The position numbers and the translations under genes were made by a program. 49,997 bases of DNA from NCBI GenBank assembly GCA_043729515.1, contig JAYTLK010000107.1, positions 1 through 49,997 of the forward strand, in the 5' to 3' direction. The notes beneath the pieces are model-generated. The model saw only the letters and a list, made by a program, of their open reading frames with translations, did no database searches and was not told where the DNA came from. Each line of letters opens with the position of its first letter. The first letter of the stretch is position 1. Shown here in pieces: positions 1 to 8,931 of the stretch. The stretch is from JANXSS01 sp043729515. Its GTDB lineage: Bacteria > Pseudomonadota > Gammaproteobacteria > Burkholderiales > Burkholderiaceae_D.

Positions 1-806
1 TTCCGACCCGCAATGGCGACCATGTCACCTTTGCCGACCCCGTGAGGAATCGTGCGAAGCATGTATGGGCGTACTGGTCAGTCGTTCGTAAAAGGCTCAT
101 AGCAGCGCATGAAGCGCATGCCCGGTCGGGTGCCAGCAGAACGGCGCCCCAACCTCTGTCACCAGATCGTCTGCTTGCAGCGCGTTCTACCTGGGCATTG
201 CCGGTGCGATTCCGGCAGGCGAATCGTCAGCAGCACTGTTCGGCTGACGTGTGGCCAGATGTGCCGTTCTAACGGATGGGATATTTGACTATAAAATTTG
301 AACGGCACGCGTTCGCCGTCACGTCCATCGACAAGGCAACCGGAATCGCTACCGTAGAAAACCCTTGGGATACCAGCAAGCCAACCAAGATATCGGTCAA
401 GGATCTGGCCAGCTTCGGCTATCTCAATTATCTGCCTCCACCGGACGCCGCAACAGTCGCTGCCCAGGCACGCGTGAACGCCGCCGCTGGTGCGACGGCA
501 GCAGCACAAGCGGATGCAGATGCCACCTTGCAGAAGGGGATCGCGGCCGGCCAAACCGTCAGCAGCGAAACCGCGCATGCGGCTGCAAAAGCTGCCCGGG
601 CGGATGCAACGGCGGCCGCCAAGGCCAGCGACAAGGCAAGCAAGGCTGCAGCGAAACCCGGTGCTGGCCCGGAAGCGGCTTTGGCCAAGACGGCTGCGGC
701 AAAATCCGCTGCCCATGCACACCACGAAGCGATCGAAGCCGAAAAACTCCATGCAGCGGTGGCGGCAGATGAAAACAATTCGTCGACGACAGGCTCGGCA
801 ATCTAG
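1..806 (+). pseudogene. C-terminal remnant of a calpain-like (C2 family) cysteine protease with an Ala-rich tail
   Basis: The open stretch 276-806 (176 codons if read from its ATG) begins with HAFAVTSIDKATG...VENPW, the pattern of the C-terminal half of calpain catalytic domains, which carries the catalytic His (HAF) and Asn (NPW). The catalytic Cys region should lie about 200 residues upstream, outside the window. An in-frame TAA at 270-272 cuts this stretch from the same frame upstream (3-272), whose translation does not look like a protease. A protein-like fragment (AFYLGIAGAIPAGESSAALF) sits in another frame at about 177-243, suggesting frameshifts. After the domain, about 120 residues are Ala-rich and probably helical. 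I infer a decayed gene; a genuine short tail protein starting at 276 is possible but lacks a clear ribosome site. The family call rests on motif recognition alone. Confidence 0.45.
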
Positions 807-902
807 CTGCCGGCGATATTGAACAACCGTCCCGGCAGTGCGACCGAGCAGCCAATCAACACCAGCACCTTGCGCACCGCACCGAGATTGCAGGTGAAAA
901 TC

Positions 903-2741
903 TCAACGCCATCCTGGACGCGGCAATTTTTGCAGCAACCGCCGGAAAAAACTTTTCTTTCGGACTGGTGAAGCTGTCAGACTTTCAGTCGGCGGCACGT
1001 CGCCTGGAACCGACTCTGTGTCAGATTCTTGCGCTGTCGCGGCCATCCAGCGAATCGCGGCCAGTACCTCTTTTTCGCTGAACGCGTCCCCAATTTGCTC
1101 CGTGTCTTGCAGATCAGTTTTCGCACGTTCGGTTCGCATGGCTGAATCGTCGTTGATTGCGGCGATGCGTTGTGCTCCATGCTCCGACGCCAAGCCAGGC
1201 GATAAGGAGACTGCATTCTCTTGCGCTTCCATCATTCGGTCTGCATCGTACGTGGTGTTTCTCCGCATTTTCTGTTCGGTTTTGAAATCTTTCAATTCCG
1301 TGAATGCGTGGTCTGCGGCAGCCTCCGCCGTCGATCTGGTGACAGCTACATTGCGATCGTCGATACCGAAGTCTTGTGTCAATTCCAATCGCTTTGCAGT
1401 CCAGGTTTTCATGAAGTCCGTTTGCTTGTTGCACGGGTCACGATGCTCGCTCTCGGTGGATACAGACGAACTACTGCGTGCTGGTGATGGTGAAGATGGT
1501 GGTGAAGACGGACGCTGTTCCAGCATCGAATGCATGATTTCTTCGGCCAGTCTGATGCAGGTCCTGGCAGCGGCCGCCGCCTTCTGATCGGCACTTTTTG
1601 CCTGGATGATCTGCAGATCCATGTACGTCAGGGCGGCGACCTGCACCTCCGGCTCGGTGACCGTGCGGGCAACGATTTTTCGCAACCAGATCAACTTCCT
1701 GCATGCATCGGCTGCCGATGTCGCTTTTTCTTCCGCACGCTGCGCATGATGGATCACGGTCGTTTCAATGAGCTCGGATTGATTGGGCGTCAACGGCCTC
1801 GGCTGTGGGCGTGGGTCATGGTCATGGCCGACATCATTCCTGCACTTGATGATGTGGTCGCGCGATGCCCGGGCCTTGACTGCTGCCTGCCGGCCACGCT
1901 CGACAACCTCACCGGTTTTTGCCACCAGCCGTTGCAGGTCGTATCGTGCCTTCATGGTCTTCTGCAGGGACCGTTCGGCTGCCTGCAATCGGTTGGCGCA
2001 GGTGGCCCGAATGTCGAGCGCGGCGTTCTCTGCGACATGCGCGCCGAGTAGCGCATCGATCGCCGCTTCCTGCCCTTCAATAGAAACACGCCGGTGATCT
2101 CCCTTCAATCCTGTGCGACCCAGGTCGGTATTCCCGGCCCGGTCGAGCGAATCAGCATCGAGCCCGGAAATTTTTGCTTGCGGCCGCGACGAGATACTCT
2201 TCCGCAGCTCCAGGCATCGACGCTCGGCTGACAAAAGATTTTCTTCCAGCGATACGACCTGTCTGGAGATTGCCTGCACCCGCTCGTCGATCGATGACAC
2301 CAGTTGACGTGCCGCTTGCCGGACCTCGGTGTCGCAGACTGAAAATGGAAACCGGGGATGCGGCGTGTTTCCAGATTCAAGGAGTATCTTCCTTGAATTG
2401 GCTTTTGCATCAAGCGGTTGTTTCAACGATGGCGCCTTGCTTTCGTTGTCGTCGTCCTGACGATAAAACGGAAGATCGAAAGACACCTTGGCTCGCAGCG
2501 TGCTGCCGGTGGCGACATGATTGCCGTTGTCATGCGTATCGCTACCGGAGCTTCGATGGGTGACGCTTTCCGGCGACAGATCGATAGCAGGCTTTGTTTT
2601 TCGCAGTCTTCCGAACATGGTCGACTTCGGTTTCGACGCTATCGGTGAGGCAGGTGCAGCCTCCGCGGATGTCGACGGGCGGCCCGGAAGTGTCAAGTGT
2701 TGGGCAATCGCCCGGCGAAATTCCTGCACACTGGTTTTCAT
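903..2741 (-). CDS. Unrecognised 612-aa Ser/Pro-rich helical protein, effector-like
   Basis: I recognise no domain. From the ATG at 2741 the protein begins MKTSVQEFRRAIAQ. The first ~130 residues are rich in Ser, Thr, Pro and Lys. Long Ala/Glu/Arg helices with coiled-coil character follow (for example SSIDERVQAISRQVVSLEEN), then a short PSSPPSSPSPARSSSS linker, a second helical part, and a basic end (KKSFFRRLLQKL). There is no signal peptide or membrane segment. The frame stays open up to an ATG at 2966, but those 75 residues look non-coding and include a 23-bp inverted repeat, so I prefer 2741; neither start has a strong ribosome site. Codon use includes AGA, ATA, CGA and ACA, rarer in the neighbouring core genes. 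The composition resembles type III effectors or their structural partners, but that is only inference. It converges on the calpain remnant. Confidence 0.6.
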   Translation of the reverse strand: MKTSVQEFRRAIAQHLTLPGRPSTSAEAAPASPIASKPKSTMFGRLRKTKPAIDLSPESVTHRSSGSDTHDNGNHVATGSTLRAKVSFDLPFYRQDDDNESKAPSLKQPLDAKANSRKILLESGNTPHPRFPFSVCDTEVRQAARQLVSSIDERVQAISRQVVSLEENLLSAERRCLELRKSISSRPQAKISGLDADSLDRAGNTDLGRTGLKGDHRRVSIEGQEAAIDALLGAHVAENAALDIRATCANRLQAAERSLQKTMKARYDLQRLVAKTGEVVERGRQAAVKARASRDHIIKCRNDVGHDHDPRPQPRPLTPNQSELIETTVIHHAQRAEEKATSAADACRKLIWLRKIVARTVTEPEVQVAALTYMDLQIIQAKSADQKAAAAARTCIRLAEEIMHSMLEQRPSSPPSSPSPARSSSSVSTESEHRDPCNKQTDFMKTWTAKRLELTQDFGIDDRNVAVTRSTAEAAADHAFTELKDFKTEQKMRRNTTYDADRMMEAQENAVSLSPGLASEHGAQRIAAINDDSAMRTERAKTDLQDTEQIGDAFSEKEVLAAIRWMAATAQESDTESVPGDVPPTESLTASPVRKKSFFRRLLQKLPRPGWR

Positions 2742-3121
2742 CGTCGGCCTGATGAGAGAGTTGGTCGTGAAGGGGCAAGGAATGCGAGGCGACGCTTCGA
2801 AAACCGGCTGGCGGTGTCGAGTCGACTGCAACACGAGACTGACCGCGTTCAGATCGGACAGTACAAGACACGTGATCCACTCCGTCGGGCGGCCGCGCAG
2901 AGTATGGGTGCAGTCCGCACCGGGTTTTTTCAAATATTGCCAAATTCGCAATATTGACGACGACATTGATTGCGTCCTGCGCCTACCTCAAGGCCGACAG
3001 AACGAACGTAAAAAGGTGTTGACGCGACCTGGGACGCTCTTGTCAGCCGTCATCCATGGTGCAAGTTCAGGCAGCAAGTCGCGGCCGAATTCGCTGAACG
3101 ATATCCGGGCCAGCCCCAGGC
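2742..3121. other. 380-nt gap between the orphan gene and rsmA
   Basis: No convincing gene is seen. The part 2742-2966 is open on minus in frame with the orphan gene, but its translation has no protein-like character. The gap must hold the promoter of the orphan gene and any terminator after rsmA. No clear -35/-10 pair or U-tract hairpin was found; the only structured element is the inverted repeat at 2933-2955. Confidence 0.5.
2933..2955. promoter_or_regulatory. Perfect inverted repeat AATATTGC-N7-GCAATATT, operator candidate
   Basis: Two perfect 8-bp arms at 2933-2940 and 2948-2955 are separated by CAAATTC. The element is AT-rich within high-GC DNA and lies about 190 nt upstream of the preferred start of the orphan gene. 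Size and spacing suit a dimeric regulator. The regulator is unknown. Confidence 0.4.
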
Positions 3122-3982
3122 CTATTTGCCGTCGCCGTCGCCAGTCTCGCTGTTGCCCTTGAGCGCTGACGGGTGCATTGCATCAGAGAACGCCACCGCC
3201 TCGACCACCTGCCCCGGCAGCCGGTTTGCCAGCGCCACGTACTGCGCCAGTGCAATCGCTTCCGGACGCAGCTGCGGATCGATCCCGACCGCGCGCAGAT
3301 CGTCCTCCGAAAACATCCCGGCCAGGCAGTTGCGGATCACCTTGCGCCGCTGCGAGAAAGCTTTCAGCACCACCTGCTGCAGCGCCTGCGCGTTGCAGGC
3401 CAGCGGCTGCGCAATCGGGATCATGCGCACGATGGCCGACTCCACCCGCGGCGGCGGATCGAAGGCGGTCGGCGGGACGATGAACATCAGCTGCATCGCA
3501 TAGCGCCACTGCAGCATCACCGACAGTCGGCCATAGGTCTTGCTGCCCGGTTCGGCCACCATCCGCTCCACCACTTCCTTTTGCAACATGAAGTGCTGGT
3601 CCTGCACGTGGGGCGCAATCTCCGCGAGATGGAACAACAGCGGACTGGAGATGTTGTACGGCAGGTTGCCGACCACCCGCAGCTTGCGCCCCGGTGGCAC
3701 CGGCAGGCTGGTGAAGTCGAACTGCAGCGCATCGGCGGAATGCACGATCAGGCGCGCCGGATCGAAGCCAGCCTGCAGCCGCTTGACCAGGTCGCGGTCC
3801 AGCTCGACCACATGCAGTTGATTCACGCCCTGCAGCAGCAGACGCGTCATGGCGGCCAGGCCGGGGCCGATCTCGACCATCGTGTCGTCGGCCTGCGGAT
3901 CGATCGCGGCGATGATGCGCTGCAGGACAGTGTGGTCAGTCAGAAAATTCTGACCGAAGCGTTTTCTGGCGATGTGTTTCAT
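3122..3982 (-). CDS. rsmA: 16S rRNA (adenine1518-N6/adenine1519-N6)-dimethyltransferase RsmA
   Basis: RsmA (KsgA) dimethylates two adjacent adenines in the helix 45 loop of 16S rRNA, a late step of 30S maturation, using S-adenosylmethionine. Visible motifs are GQNFL (residues 10-14), the SAM loop EIGPG (37-41), the acidic residue E60 after motif II, D84 in HSADAL, and the catalytic NLPYN (106-110). At 286 aa it is slightly longer than the usual ~270; the extra residues form a hydrophilic C-terminal tail (SETGDGDGK end). It is the last gene of the lptD-surA-pdxA-rsmA block, 62 nt after pdxA, a conserved order in beta- and gammaproteobacteria. Confidence 0.97.
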   Translation of the reverse strand: MKHIARKRFGQNFLTDHTVLQRIIAAIDPQADDTMVEIGPGLAAMTRLLLQGVNQLHVVELDRDLVKRLQAGFDPARLIVHSADALQFDFTSLPVPPGRKLRVVGNLPYNISSPLLFHLAEIAPHVQDQHFMLQKEVVERMVAEPGSKTYGRLSVMLQWRYAMQLMFIVPPTAFDPPPRVESAIVRMIPIAQPLACNAQALQQVVLKAFSQRRKVIRNCLAGMFSEDDLRAVGIDPQLRPEAIALAQYVALANRLPGQVVEAVAFSDAMHPSALKGNSETGDGDGK

Positions 3983-4044
3983 GAATGTGCGATCGGAATT
4001 GCAGTCAGATCAGAAGTGACGGACAAGCAGTCACGGATCAATCG

Positions 4045-5118
4045 TCAGATCGGCGGCGTGGCAACTGTCGCCGGCACTGCCCGCGCCATCTGCGCGGCCA
4101 GCAGCATGGCCTCCCGCATGCTGCCATGGTCCGCATGACCGACACCCTGGGCAGCCAGGTCGAGCGCGGTGCCATGATCGACCGACGTGCGAATGATTGG
4201 CAGCCCGAGCGTGACATTGACGCCACGGCCGAAGCTGGCGAATTTCAGCACCGGCAGGCCCTGATCGTGATACATCGCCAGCACGCAGTCCGCATCGCGC
4301 AGATACCTGGGCTGAAACAGCGTGTCGGCCGGGAACGGACCGCGCACGTCGACGCCCAGTGCCTGATGCGCTGCGATCACCGGTGCAATGACATCGATTT
4401 CCTCGCGTCCGAGATAGCCGTTCTCGCCGGCGTGCGGATTCAGCCCCGTGACCAGTATGCGCGGCCGGACGATGCCGAACTTGCGTTGCAGGTCGTAATG
4501 GATGATCTCAAGTACATGCGACAGACGCTCCGCGGTCAGCGCCGCCGGTACATCCTTCAAGGCCAGGTGGGTGGTGGCCAGGGCCACCCGCAGCGGCGGG
4601 GTATCGGTGCCTGCACCTGCACCTGGACCTGCACCCGCACCCGCCGCCAGCATCATCACCACCAACGGCGTGCCGGTCTTCGCGGCCAGATATTCGGTAT
4701 GTCCAGTGAACGGCACGCCGGCGTCATTGATGATGCTCTTTTGCAGCGGCGCAGTGACGATCGCATCGCTCCAGCGCTGCAGGGCGGATTCAATGGCGAG
4801 ATCGAGGCAATCGAGCACGTAGCGCCCGTTGAGCACATCCAGCACGCCAGGCGTCACATGCGCATGCAGCGGGCAATCGACCACCAACAGGCGATCGGCA
4901 TCCACCAAAGGCAATCCGTCATTGCGGACGGCTTCGATCGATACTGCCATCAGCCGAATCGCCGGGTCGATGTCGGCTGCAGTCATTGCCAGGAACGCGG
5001 CATCGCCAATCAGGACACAGTTGACATCGGTGCGCAACTGCCAGGCGGCGCGAATGGCAATTTCCGGGCCAATGCCGGCCGGCTCGCCGCAACTCACTGC
5101 AATGACGGGCCGCGTCAT
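4045..5118 (-). CDS. pdxA: 4-hydroxythreonine-4-phosphate dehydrogenase PdxA
   Basis: PdxA oxidises 4-phosphohydroxy-L-threonine with NAD in the DXP-dependent pathway to pyridoxal phosphate; it is a cytosolic metal-dependent dimer. The start MTRPVIAVSCGEPAGIGPEI is diagnostic, and metal/substrate motifs GHTEYLA and AMYHDQGLPVLKF are present. The protein is 357 aa, against about 330 for the family. The excess is explained largely by a Gly/Ala run (GAGAGPGAGAG) after the motif TPLVVMMLA, encoded by six 6-bp units at 4610-4645. The stop lies 62 nt before rsmA, and the start lies 15 nt after the surA stop, so the genes are probably co-transcribed. Confidence 0.96.
   Translation of the reverse strand: MTRPVIAVSCGEPAGIGPEIAIRAAWQLRTDVNCVLIGDAAFLAMTAADIDPAIRLMAVSIEAVRNDGLPLVDADRLLVVDCPLHAHVTPGVLDVLNGRYVLDCLDLAIESALQRWSDAIVTAPLQKSIINDAGVPFTGHTEYLAAKTGTPLVVMMLAAGAGAGPGAGAGTDTPPLRVALATTHLALKDVPAALTAERLSHVLEIIHYDLQRKFGIVRPRILVTGLNPHAGENGYLGREEIDVIAPVIAAHQALGVDVRGPFPADTLFQPRYLRDADCVLAMYHDQGLPVLKFASFGRGVNVTLGLPIIRTSVDHGTALDLAAQGVGHADHGSMREAMLLAAQMARAVPATVATPPI
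4610..4645. repeat. Six tandem 6-bp units (CCTGCA-like) inside pdxA
   Basis: On plus the units are CCTGCA, CCTGCA, CCTGGA, CCTGCA, CCCGCA, CCCGCC. On the coding strand they give alternating Gly-Ala. The same hexamer recurs in the tonB-like gene. Confidence 0.85.
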
Positions 5119-5133
5119 TTCACGGCCGATCGG

Positions 5134-6555
5134 TCAGGACCGGTCATCGTTGCGAATCTCGACATAGGCGCGGTCGCGCACTTGGCGCACCCAGTCCTGG
5201 GTCGCTTCGTCCAACTTGCGCTCGCGGATTGCCTGGCGCGCCGTGAGGCGCTGCCGCTCGCGCGAGACATCGTCGGCCTTGCGTTCCAGGACTTCGATCA
5301 GGTGATATCCGAACGGCGACTCGACCGGGGCGCTGACTTCGCCCGGCTTCAGGCCATCCATCACCCGCTCGAATTCCGGCACGGTGTCGCCCGGATAGAC
5401 CCATCCGAGATCTCCGCCCTTGGAGGCCGACAGGTCGTTGGAAAACAGTTTGGCAAGATCTTCGAATTTCGCCGACTTGTTGTCCAGCCGCTCCTTCAGA
5501 TCCGTCAGCTTGCGCTTGGCCTCGGCCGCGGTCACGATCTGGTTCACCTTGATCAGGATATGCCGTGCATGCGTTTGTTGCACCGCATTGGCAGCGCCTG
5601 CGACCTTGCCGTCGGCAACCGAACGCCGTCCGGCCACCCGCAGGATGTGGAAGCCGTTGGCGCTCTTGACGATCTTCGAGGTCTCGCCCTGCTTCAGGCC
5701 GGCAGTGGCATCGACGAACAGTTGCGGCAGGCGGTCGGCATTGCGCCAGCCGAGATTGCCGCCTTCGAGCGCGTCATTCGCATCCGAATAAGTGGCGGCG
5801 GTCTTGCCGAAATCGGCGCCGGTCTTCAATTGACGGAACACATCCTCGGCCCGTGCGCGGCGCGTGGCAATCTGTTCGGCGCTGGCATTTTCCGGAATGC
5901 GCACCAGGATCTGCGCCAGGTTGACTTCTTCCTGTGCCTGGGCGCCGGTGGCGCTGTTCAGATAGGCGTCGATCTCGGAATCGGTGATCTGGATCTTCTT
6001 GTCGACTTCCTGTTCGCGCAGGCGCTGGATCGTGATCTCTTCCCGGATCTCTTCCCGAAACAGGGCGTAGGGCGTGCCGTCACGTTCGATCTCATTGCGA
6101 AATTCCGTGATCGACAGCTTGTTCTGTTCGGCGATGCGGGCCACGGCGCGGTCCAGCAGCGCATCGTCGATCCGGATGCCCATGTCGTTTGCCATCTGCA
6201 CCTGGGCGCGATCGGAGATCATGCGTTCGAGGAGCTGCTTTTCGAGTTGATCCTGTGGCGGCATGGCAATCTTCTGGGTGCGCATGCGACGCTCGACGAT
6301 ACGTACCCGTTGCGTCAGGTCGTTGCGGGTGATGACGTCGTTGTTGACCACGGCGGCGATCGAATCGACCGGCCGCGTGCCTGCTGCGGCAGCCTTGGCC
6401 GGCGCCACCGGTGTCGGGTTGGACGCAGTGCCGGCTTCCGGACGCAGGCCCGGCTTGAACTGGGCAGCGGCCGGCAAGGCCAGCATCGACATCAGGCACA
6501 GCAACAGGACCGGCAGCTTGCGGCCGGTGGAGGAAAACGAGGCGGCTTGCATCAT
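5134..6555 (-). CDS. surA: Periplasmic chaperone and peptidyl-prolyl isomerase SurA
   Basis: SurA escorts unfolded outer-membrane proteins, including LptD, through the periplasm. I place the start at the ATG ATG pair at 6550-6555 (473 aa); the frame runs further upstream but only there does a proper signal peptide begin (basic SSTGRK, hydrophobic LPVLLLCLMSMLALP, AAAQ cleavage). The N-terminal chaperone domain starts at VDSIAAVVNNDVITRNDL. Two parvulin domains follow, with first-domain motifs GGNLGW and ANGFHILRV and second-domain motifs ARHILIKV, GGDLGWV and SPFGYHLIEV. A Pro/Ala linker after the signal peptide is a little longer than usual. The position between lptD (43 nt) and pdxA (15 nt) is the classical one. 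Confidence 0.96.
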   Translation of the reverse strand: MMQAASFSSTGRKLPVLLLCLMSMLALPAAAQFKPGLRPEAGTASNPTPVAPAKAAAAGTRPVDSIAAVVNNDVITRNDLTQRVRIVERRMRTQKIAMPPQDQLEKQLLERMISDRAQVQMANDMGIRIDDALLDRAVARIAEQNKLSITEFRNEIERDGTPYALFREEIREEITIQRLREQEVDKKIQITDSEIDAYLNSATGAQAQEEVNLAQILVRIPENASAEQIATRRARAEDVFRQLKTGADFGKTAATYSDANDALEGGNLGWRNADRLPQLFVDATAGLKQGETSKIVKSANGFHILRVAGRRSVADGKVAGAANAVQQTHARHILIKVNQIVTAAEAKRKLTDLKERLDNKSAKFEDLAKLFSNDLSASKGGDLGWVYPGDTVPEFERVMDGLKPGEVSAPVESPFGYHLIEVLERKADDVSRERQRLTARQAIRERKLDEATQDWVRQVRDRAYVEIRNDDRS

Positions 6556-6598
6556 GACAGGACATCCATAAATGATTGCATCAGATAATTGCGGAAAT

Positions 6599-8875
6599 TC
6601 AAAGGTTGCCAGGCAGATTGACGTTCTGGTAGCCAGGTATGCTGGATCGTAACGCATCGAGCGGATTGGAGCCCAGCCGTGTCAGTCCATTCAACTCCAG
6701 CTGGAAGAACAGCGAGGATGAAGTCTGGTTGGTGGCCGTCGGCGTGCGCTGGCCGACGATGCGAAACAACCAGCAGTCGGCCTTGTATTCGAGCCCGCCG
6801 AGTCCTTCTGCAATCTTGTGGTCGATCAGCGAATAATTCACCCGCGCCACGCCATACCAGCGCTGGGCGATCGGCCACTGGGTCGAGAATTCCACTTGCT
6901 GCAGGTTATTGGGCACGTCGCGCCGGTATTCGAGATTGAGCACCCGTTTCGGTGCCGGCTGCCAGCGCGTGCCGTAGTTGGCACGCACGACCTGGTTCAC
7001 GCTTTCGCTGTACTGCACGTTGGCGTCGACGCTGATGCTGCGGGTGATCTTGCCCGAGACCGACGCCAGCAGGTCCGAGCGGCTGGGGCTGATGATCGGA
7101 TTGATCGACACCCGCGGCGTCGAGAAATAGAAACGCTGGCCGAGCGCCATGCGCAGCCGTTCGGCGCCATTGGTCTCGATGAAACGCGAGGTCACGGCAG
7201 CGGTGATCTGGTTGGCGTCGCTGATGCGGTCGTTGCCGATGAACCTGTTCTCTGAAAACAATTGCGAAAAACTCAGATCGGCTTCCGCCGTATCGAAATT
7301 CGGGAACAGGCTTTGATCCCGATAGGGCGTGCGTACATAGAACAGGCGTGGCTCCAGGGTCTGCGTCATGTTCTTGCCGAAAAGGCCGCTGTTGCGCTCG
7401 AAGATCAGGCCGCCATCGAGCGAGAGGGTCGGCAGCACGCGGCTCAGTTCCGAATCCCGCGATCCACCTGGCACGCCGCTGCCGGCCGGCAGATCCTGGA
7501 GTTGATAACGGGTCGCATGCACCGACAGGCGCGGCGTCAGAAAATAACCGGCGCCGATGACCGGATAGCTGATCTTCGGATTGATCACCGCCCGGTCGCC
7601 CTTCTGCAGGTCCGGATGGTAGAAGCGCGTGATCTCCGAATCGACTGCCCAGTCGAACCCCATCACGTCCTGGCGCGCGGCGTTCAGGGTGATCTGCGGC
7701 AGACGGTCGTACGGCCGGGCGATCGGCGCGGCGACATCCTGCAGCACCTGATAATTCGAACTGCGGATGGCGGCGCTCCAGAAGCTGCCGCCATAGGTCA
7801 GGTTGACGTTACGCAGCAGCAGGCGCTGGGCGCTGGTGGTGATCGAATGCGAGAAGTCGCTCGGATAATTGTCGTCCGAGGCGGCATTGATGTCCCAGTT
7901 GAAATTCAGCCCCGGCAGCAGGGTCTGGGTATGGGTCGACGCCACGGCCCAGCGGTTGGTGTGCGTCTGCTGGTCATTGGCCAGGCCCTCGATGCGCGTC
8001 TGGCCGGCATAGGTGCCGCCGAGATAGCGGCCATCGACGCCGACCTGCAGGCCGCGTTTCGTGATGACTTTCGGATACAAGGTCAGATCGCGGTTGGGCG
8101 CGATGTTGAAATAATACGGCGCCAGCACCTCGAAACCGCCGGTGCTGGTGGTGCCGATCATCGGCGGCAGGAAACCGCTCTTGCGCGCGTCCGACAACGG
8201 AAACGACATGGCCGGCGCGCCCAGGATCGGCACGCCCTTGAAATACACGATTGCGGAATGCGCCACCCCCAGCTCACGGCCGGTATCCAGATCGAGTGTC
8301 TTGGCCTTGAGGTACCAGGATGGATCCGGCCCTTCGCAGGTGCTGTAGGTGGCTTCGGTGACGACCGCCTGCTCCTGCGATTCGAAATCGATGCGCTGGG
8401 CCGAGCCCTGGCCCTGGTTGATCTCGAGCCGGTAGGTCGGCTTGGAGACGTAACCGACGCCGGAATCCATCTTCAGCTGCACGTCCTCGCCGGTGTAGCG
8501 GTCGCCGAAGCGCTGCAGGCGGACGTGGCCGGTGGCCTCCACCTCATCCTCGACCACATGATAAGTGGCACGGTCGGCCTGCAGCCTGGTCGAGCCGCGG
8601 GTGATCTCGACGTCGCGCTCCATGATGATCTCGCGGTCGGGCCGGCCGGTCATCTGCTCGGCCTGCAGATTTGCCGGCAGGTTCGATTCATCCGGCCGCA
8701 CCAGCTTCGGCTTTTGCTTGGGCGTGCTCTGGAACTGGGCGGCGGCCGGCAACGGCATTGCCACGGCGATGACCGCGCCGGTGGCAAGCGCCGTGCGCAG
8801 GAAGCTGCGGTGGACTGCGATGGAGACCAGACGGCGGCGAAACGGTGGGACGGAAGACGCAGGAAACCAGGTCAT
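6599..8875 (-). CDS. lptD: LPS-assembly outer-membrane protein LptD
   Basis: LptD forms the outer-membrane barrel that, with LptE as plug, inserts lipopolysaccharide into the outer leaflet. From the ATG at 8875 the protein is 758 aa; an upstream in-frame TTG at 8920 is less likely. The signal peptide ends AMPLPAAAQF. The OstA/LptA-like N-domain contains EADRATYHVVEDEVEATG-type sequence, and the long C-terminal part alternates barrel strands and ends near YQNVNLPGNL. I see only two Cys (in YSTCEGPDPS and KADCWLF) instead of the four of E. coli, so at most one interdomain disulfide could form. It is the first gene of lptD-surA-pdxA-rsmA and divergent from amgK. Confidence 0.96.
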   Translation of the reverse strand: MTWFPASSVPPFRRRLVSIAVHRSFLRTALATGAVIAVAMPLPAAAQFQSTPKQKPKLVRPDESNLPANLQAEQMTGRPDREIIMERDVEITRGSTRLQADRATYHVVEDEVEATGHVRLQRFGDRYTGEDVQLKMDSGVGYVSKPTYRLEINQGQGSAQRIDFESQEQAVVTEATYSTCEGPDPSWYLKAKTLDLDTGRELGVAHSAIVYFKGVPILGAPAMSFPLSDARKSGFLPPMIGTTSTGGFEVLAPYYFNIAPNRDLTLYPKVITKRGLQVGVDGRYLGGTYAGQTRIEGLANDQQTHTNRWAVASTHTQTLLPGLNFNWDINAASDDNYPSDFSHSITTSAQRLLLRNVNLTYGGSFWSAAIRSSNYQVLQDVAAPIARPYDRLPQITLNAARQDVMGFDWAVDSEITRFYHPDLQKGDRAVINPKISYPVIGAGYFLTPRLSVHATRYQLQDLPAGSGVPGGSRDSELSRVLPTLSLDGGLIFERNSGLFGKNMTQTLEPRLFYVRTPYRDQSLFPNFDTAEADLSFSQLFSENRFIGNDRISDANQITAAVTSRFIETNGAERLRMALGQRFYFSTPRVSINPIISPSRSDLLASVSGKITRSISVDANVQYSESVNQVVRANYGTRWQPAPKRVLNLEYRRDVPNNLQQVEFSTQWPIAQRWYGVARVNYSLIDHKIAEGLGGLEYKADCWLFRIVGQRTPTATNQTSSSLFFQLELNGLTRLGSNPLDALRSSIPGYQNVNLPGNL

Positions 8876-8931
8876 GAGGCCAGGGAAGGAGGGATTGAAG
8901 GCGGATCGCGATTTTTGCAATCGAATCCCTT

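Noticed and set aside
807..902. Rho-independent terminator CTGCCGG...CCGGCAG after the calpain remnant
   Set aside because: Arms at 807-813 and 832-838 are only 7 bp with an 18-nt loop and no T-tract.
2742..2966. 75-residue N-terminal extension of the orphan protein from ATG 2966
   Set aside because: The sequence looks non-coding and contains an exact inverted repeat. An AGGA upstream keeps it possible, so it is noted rather than called.
3985..6588. 867-codon open frame on plus across pdxA and surA
   Set aside because: It is antisense to two well-recognised genes. Its translation is rich in His, Arg, Gln and Asp with no domain, the usual shadow of high-GC codon use.
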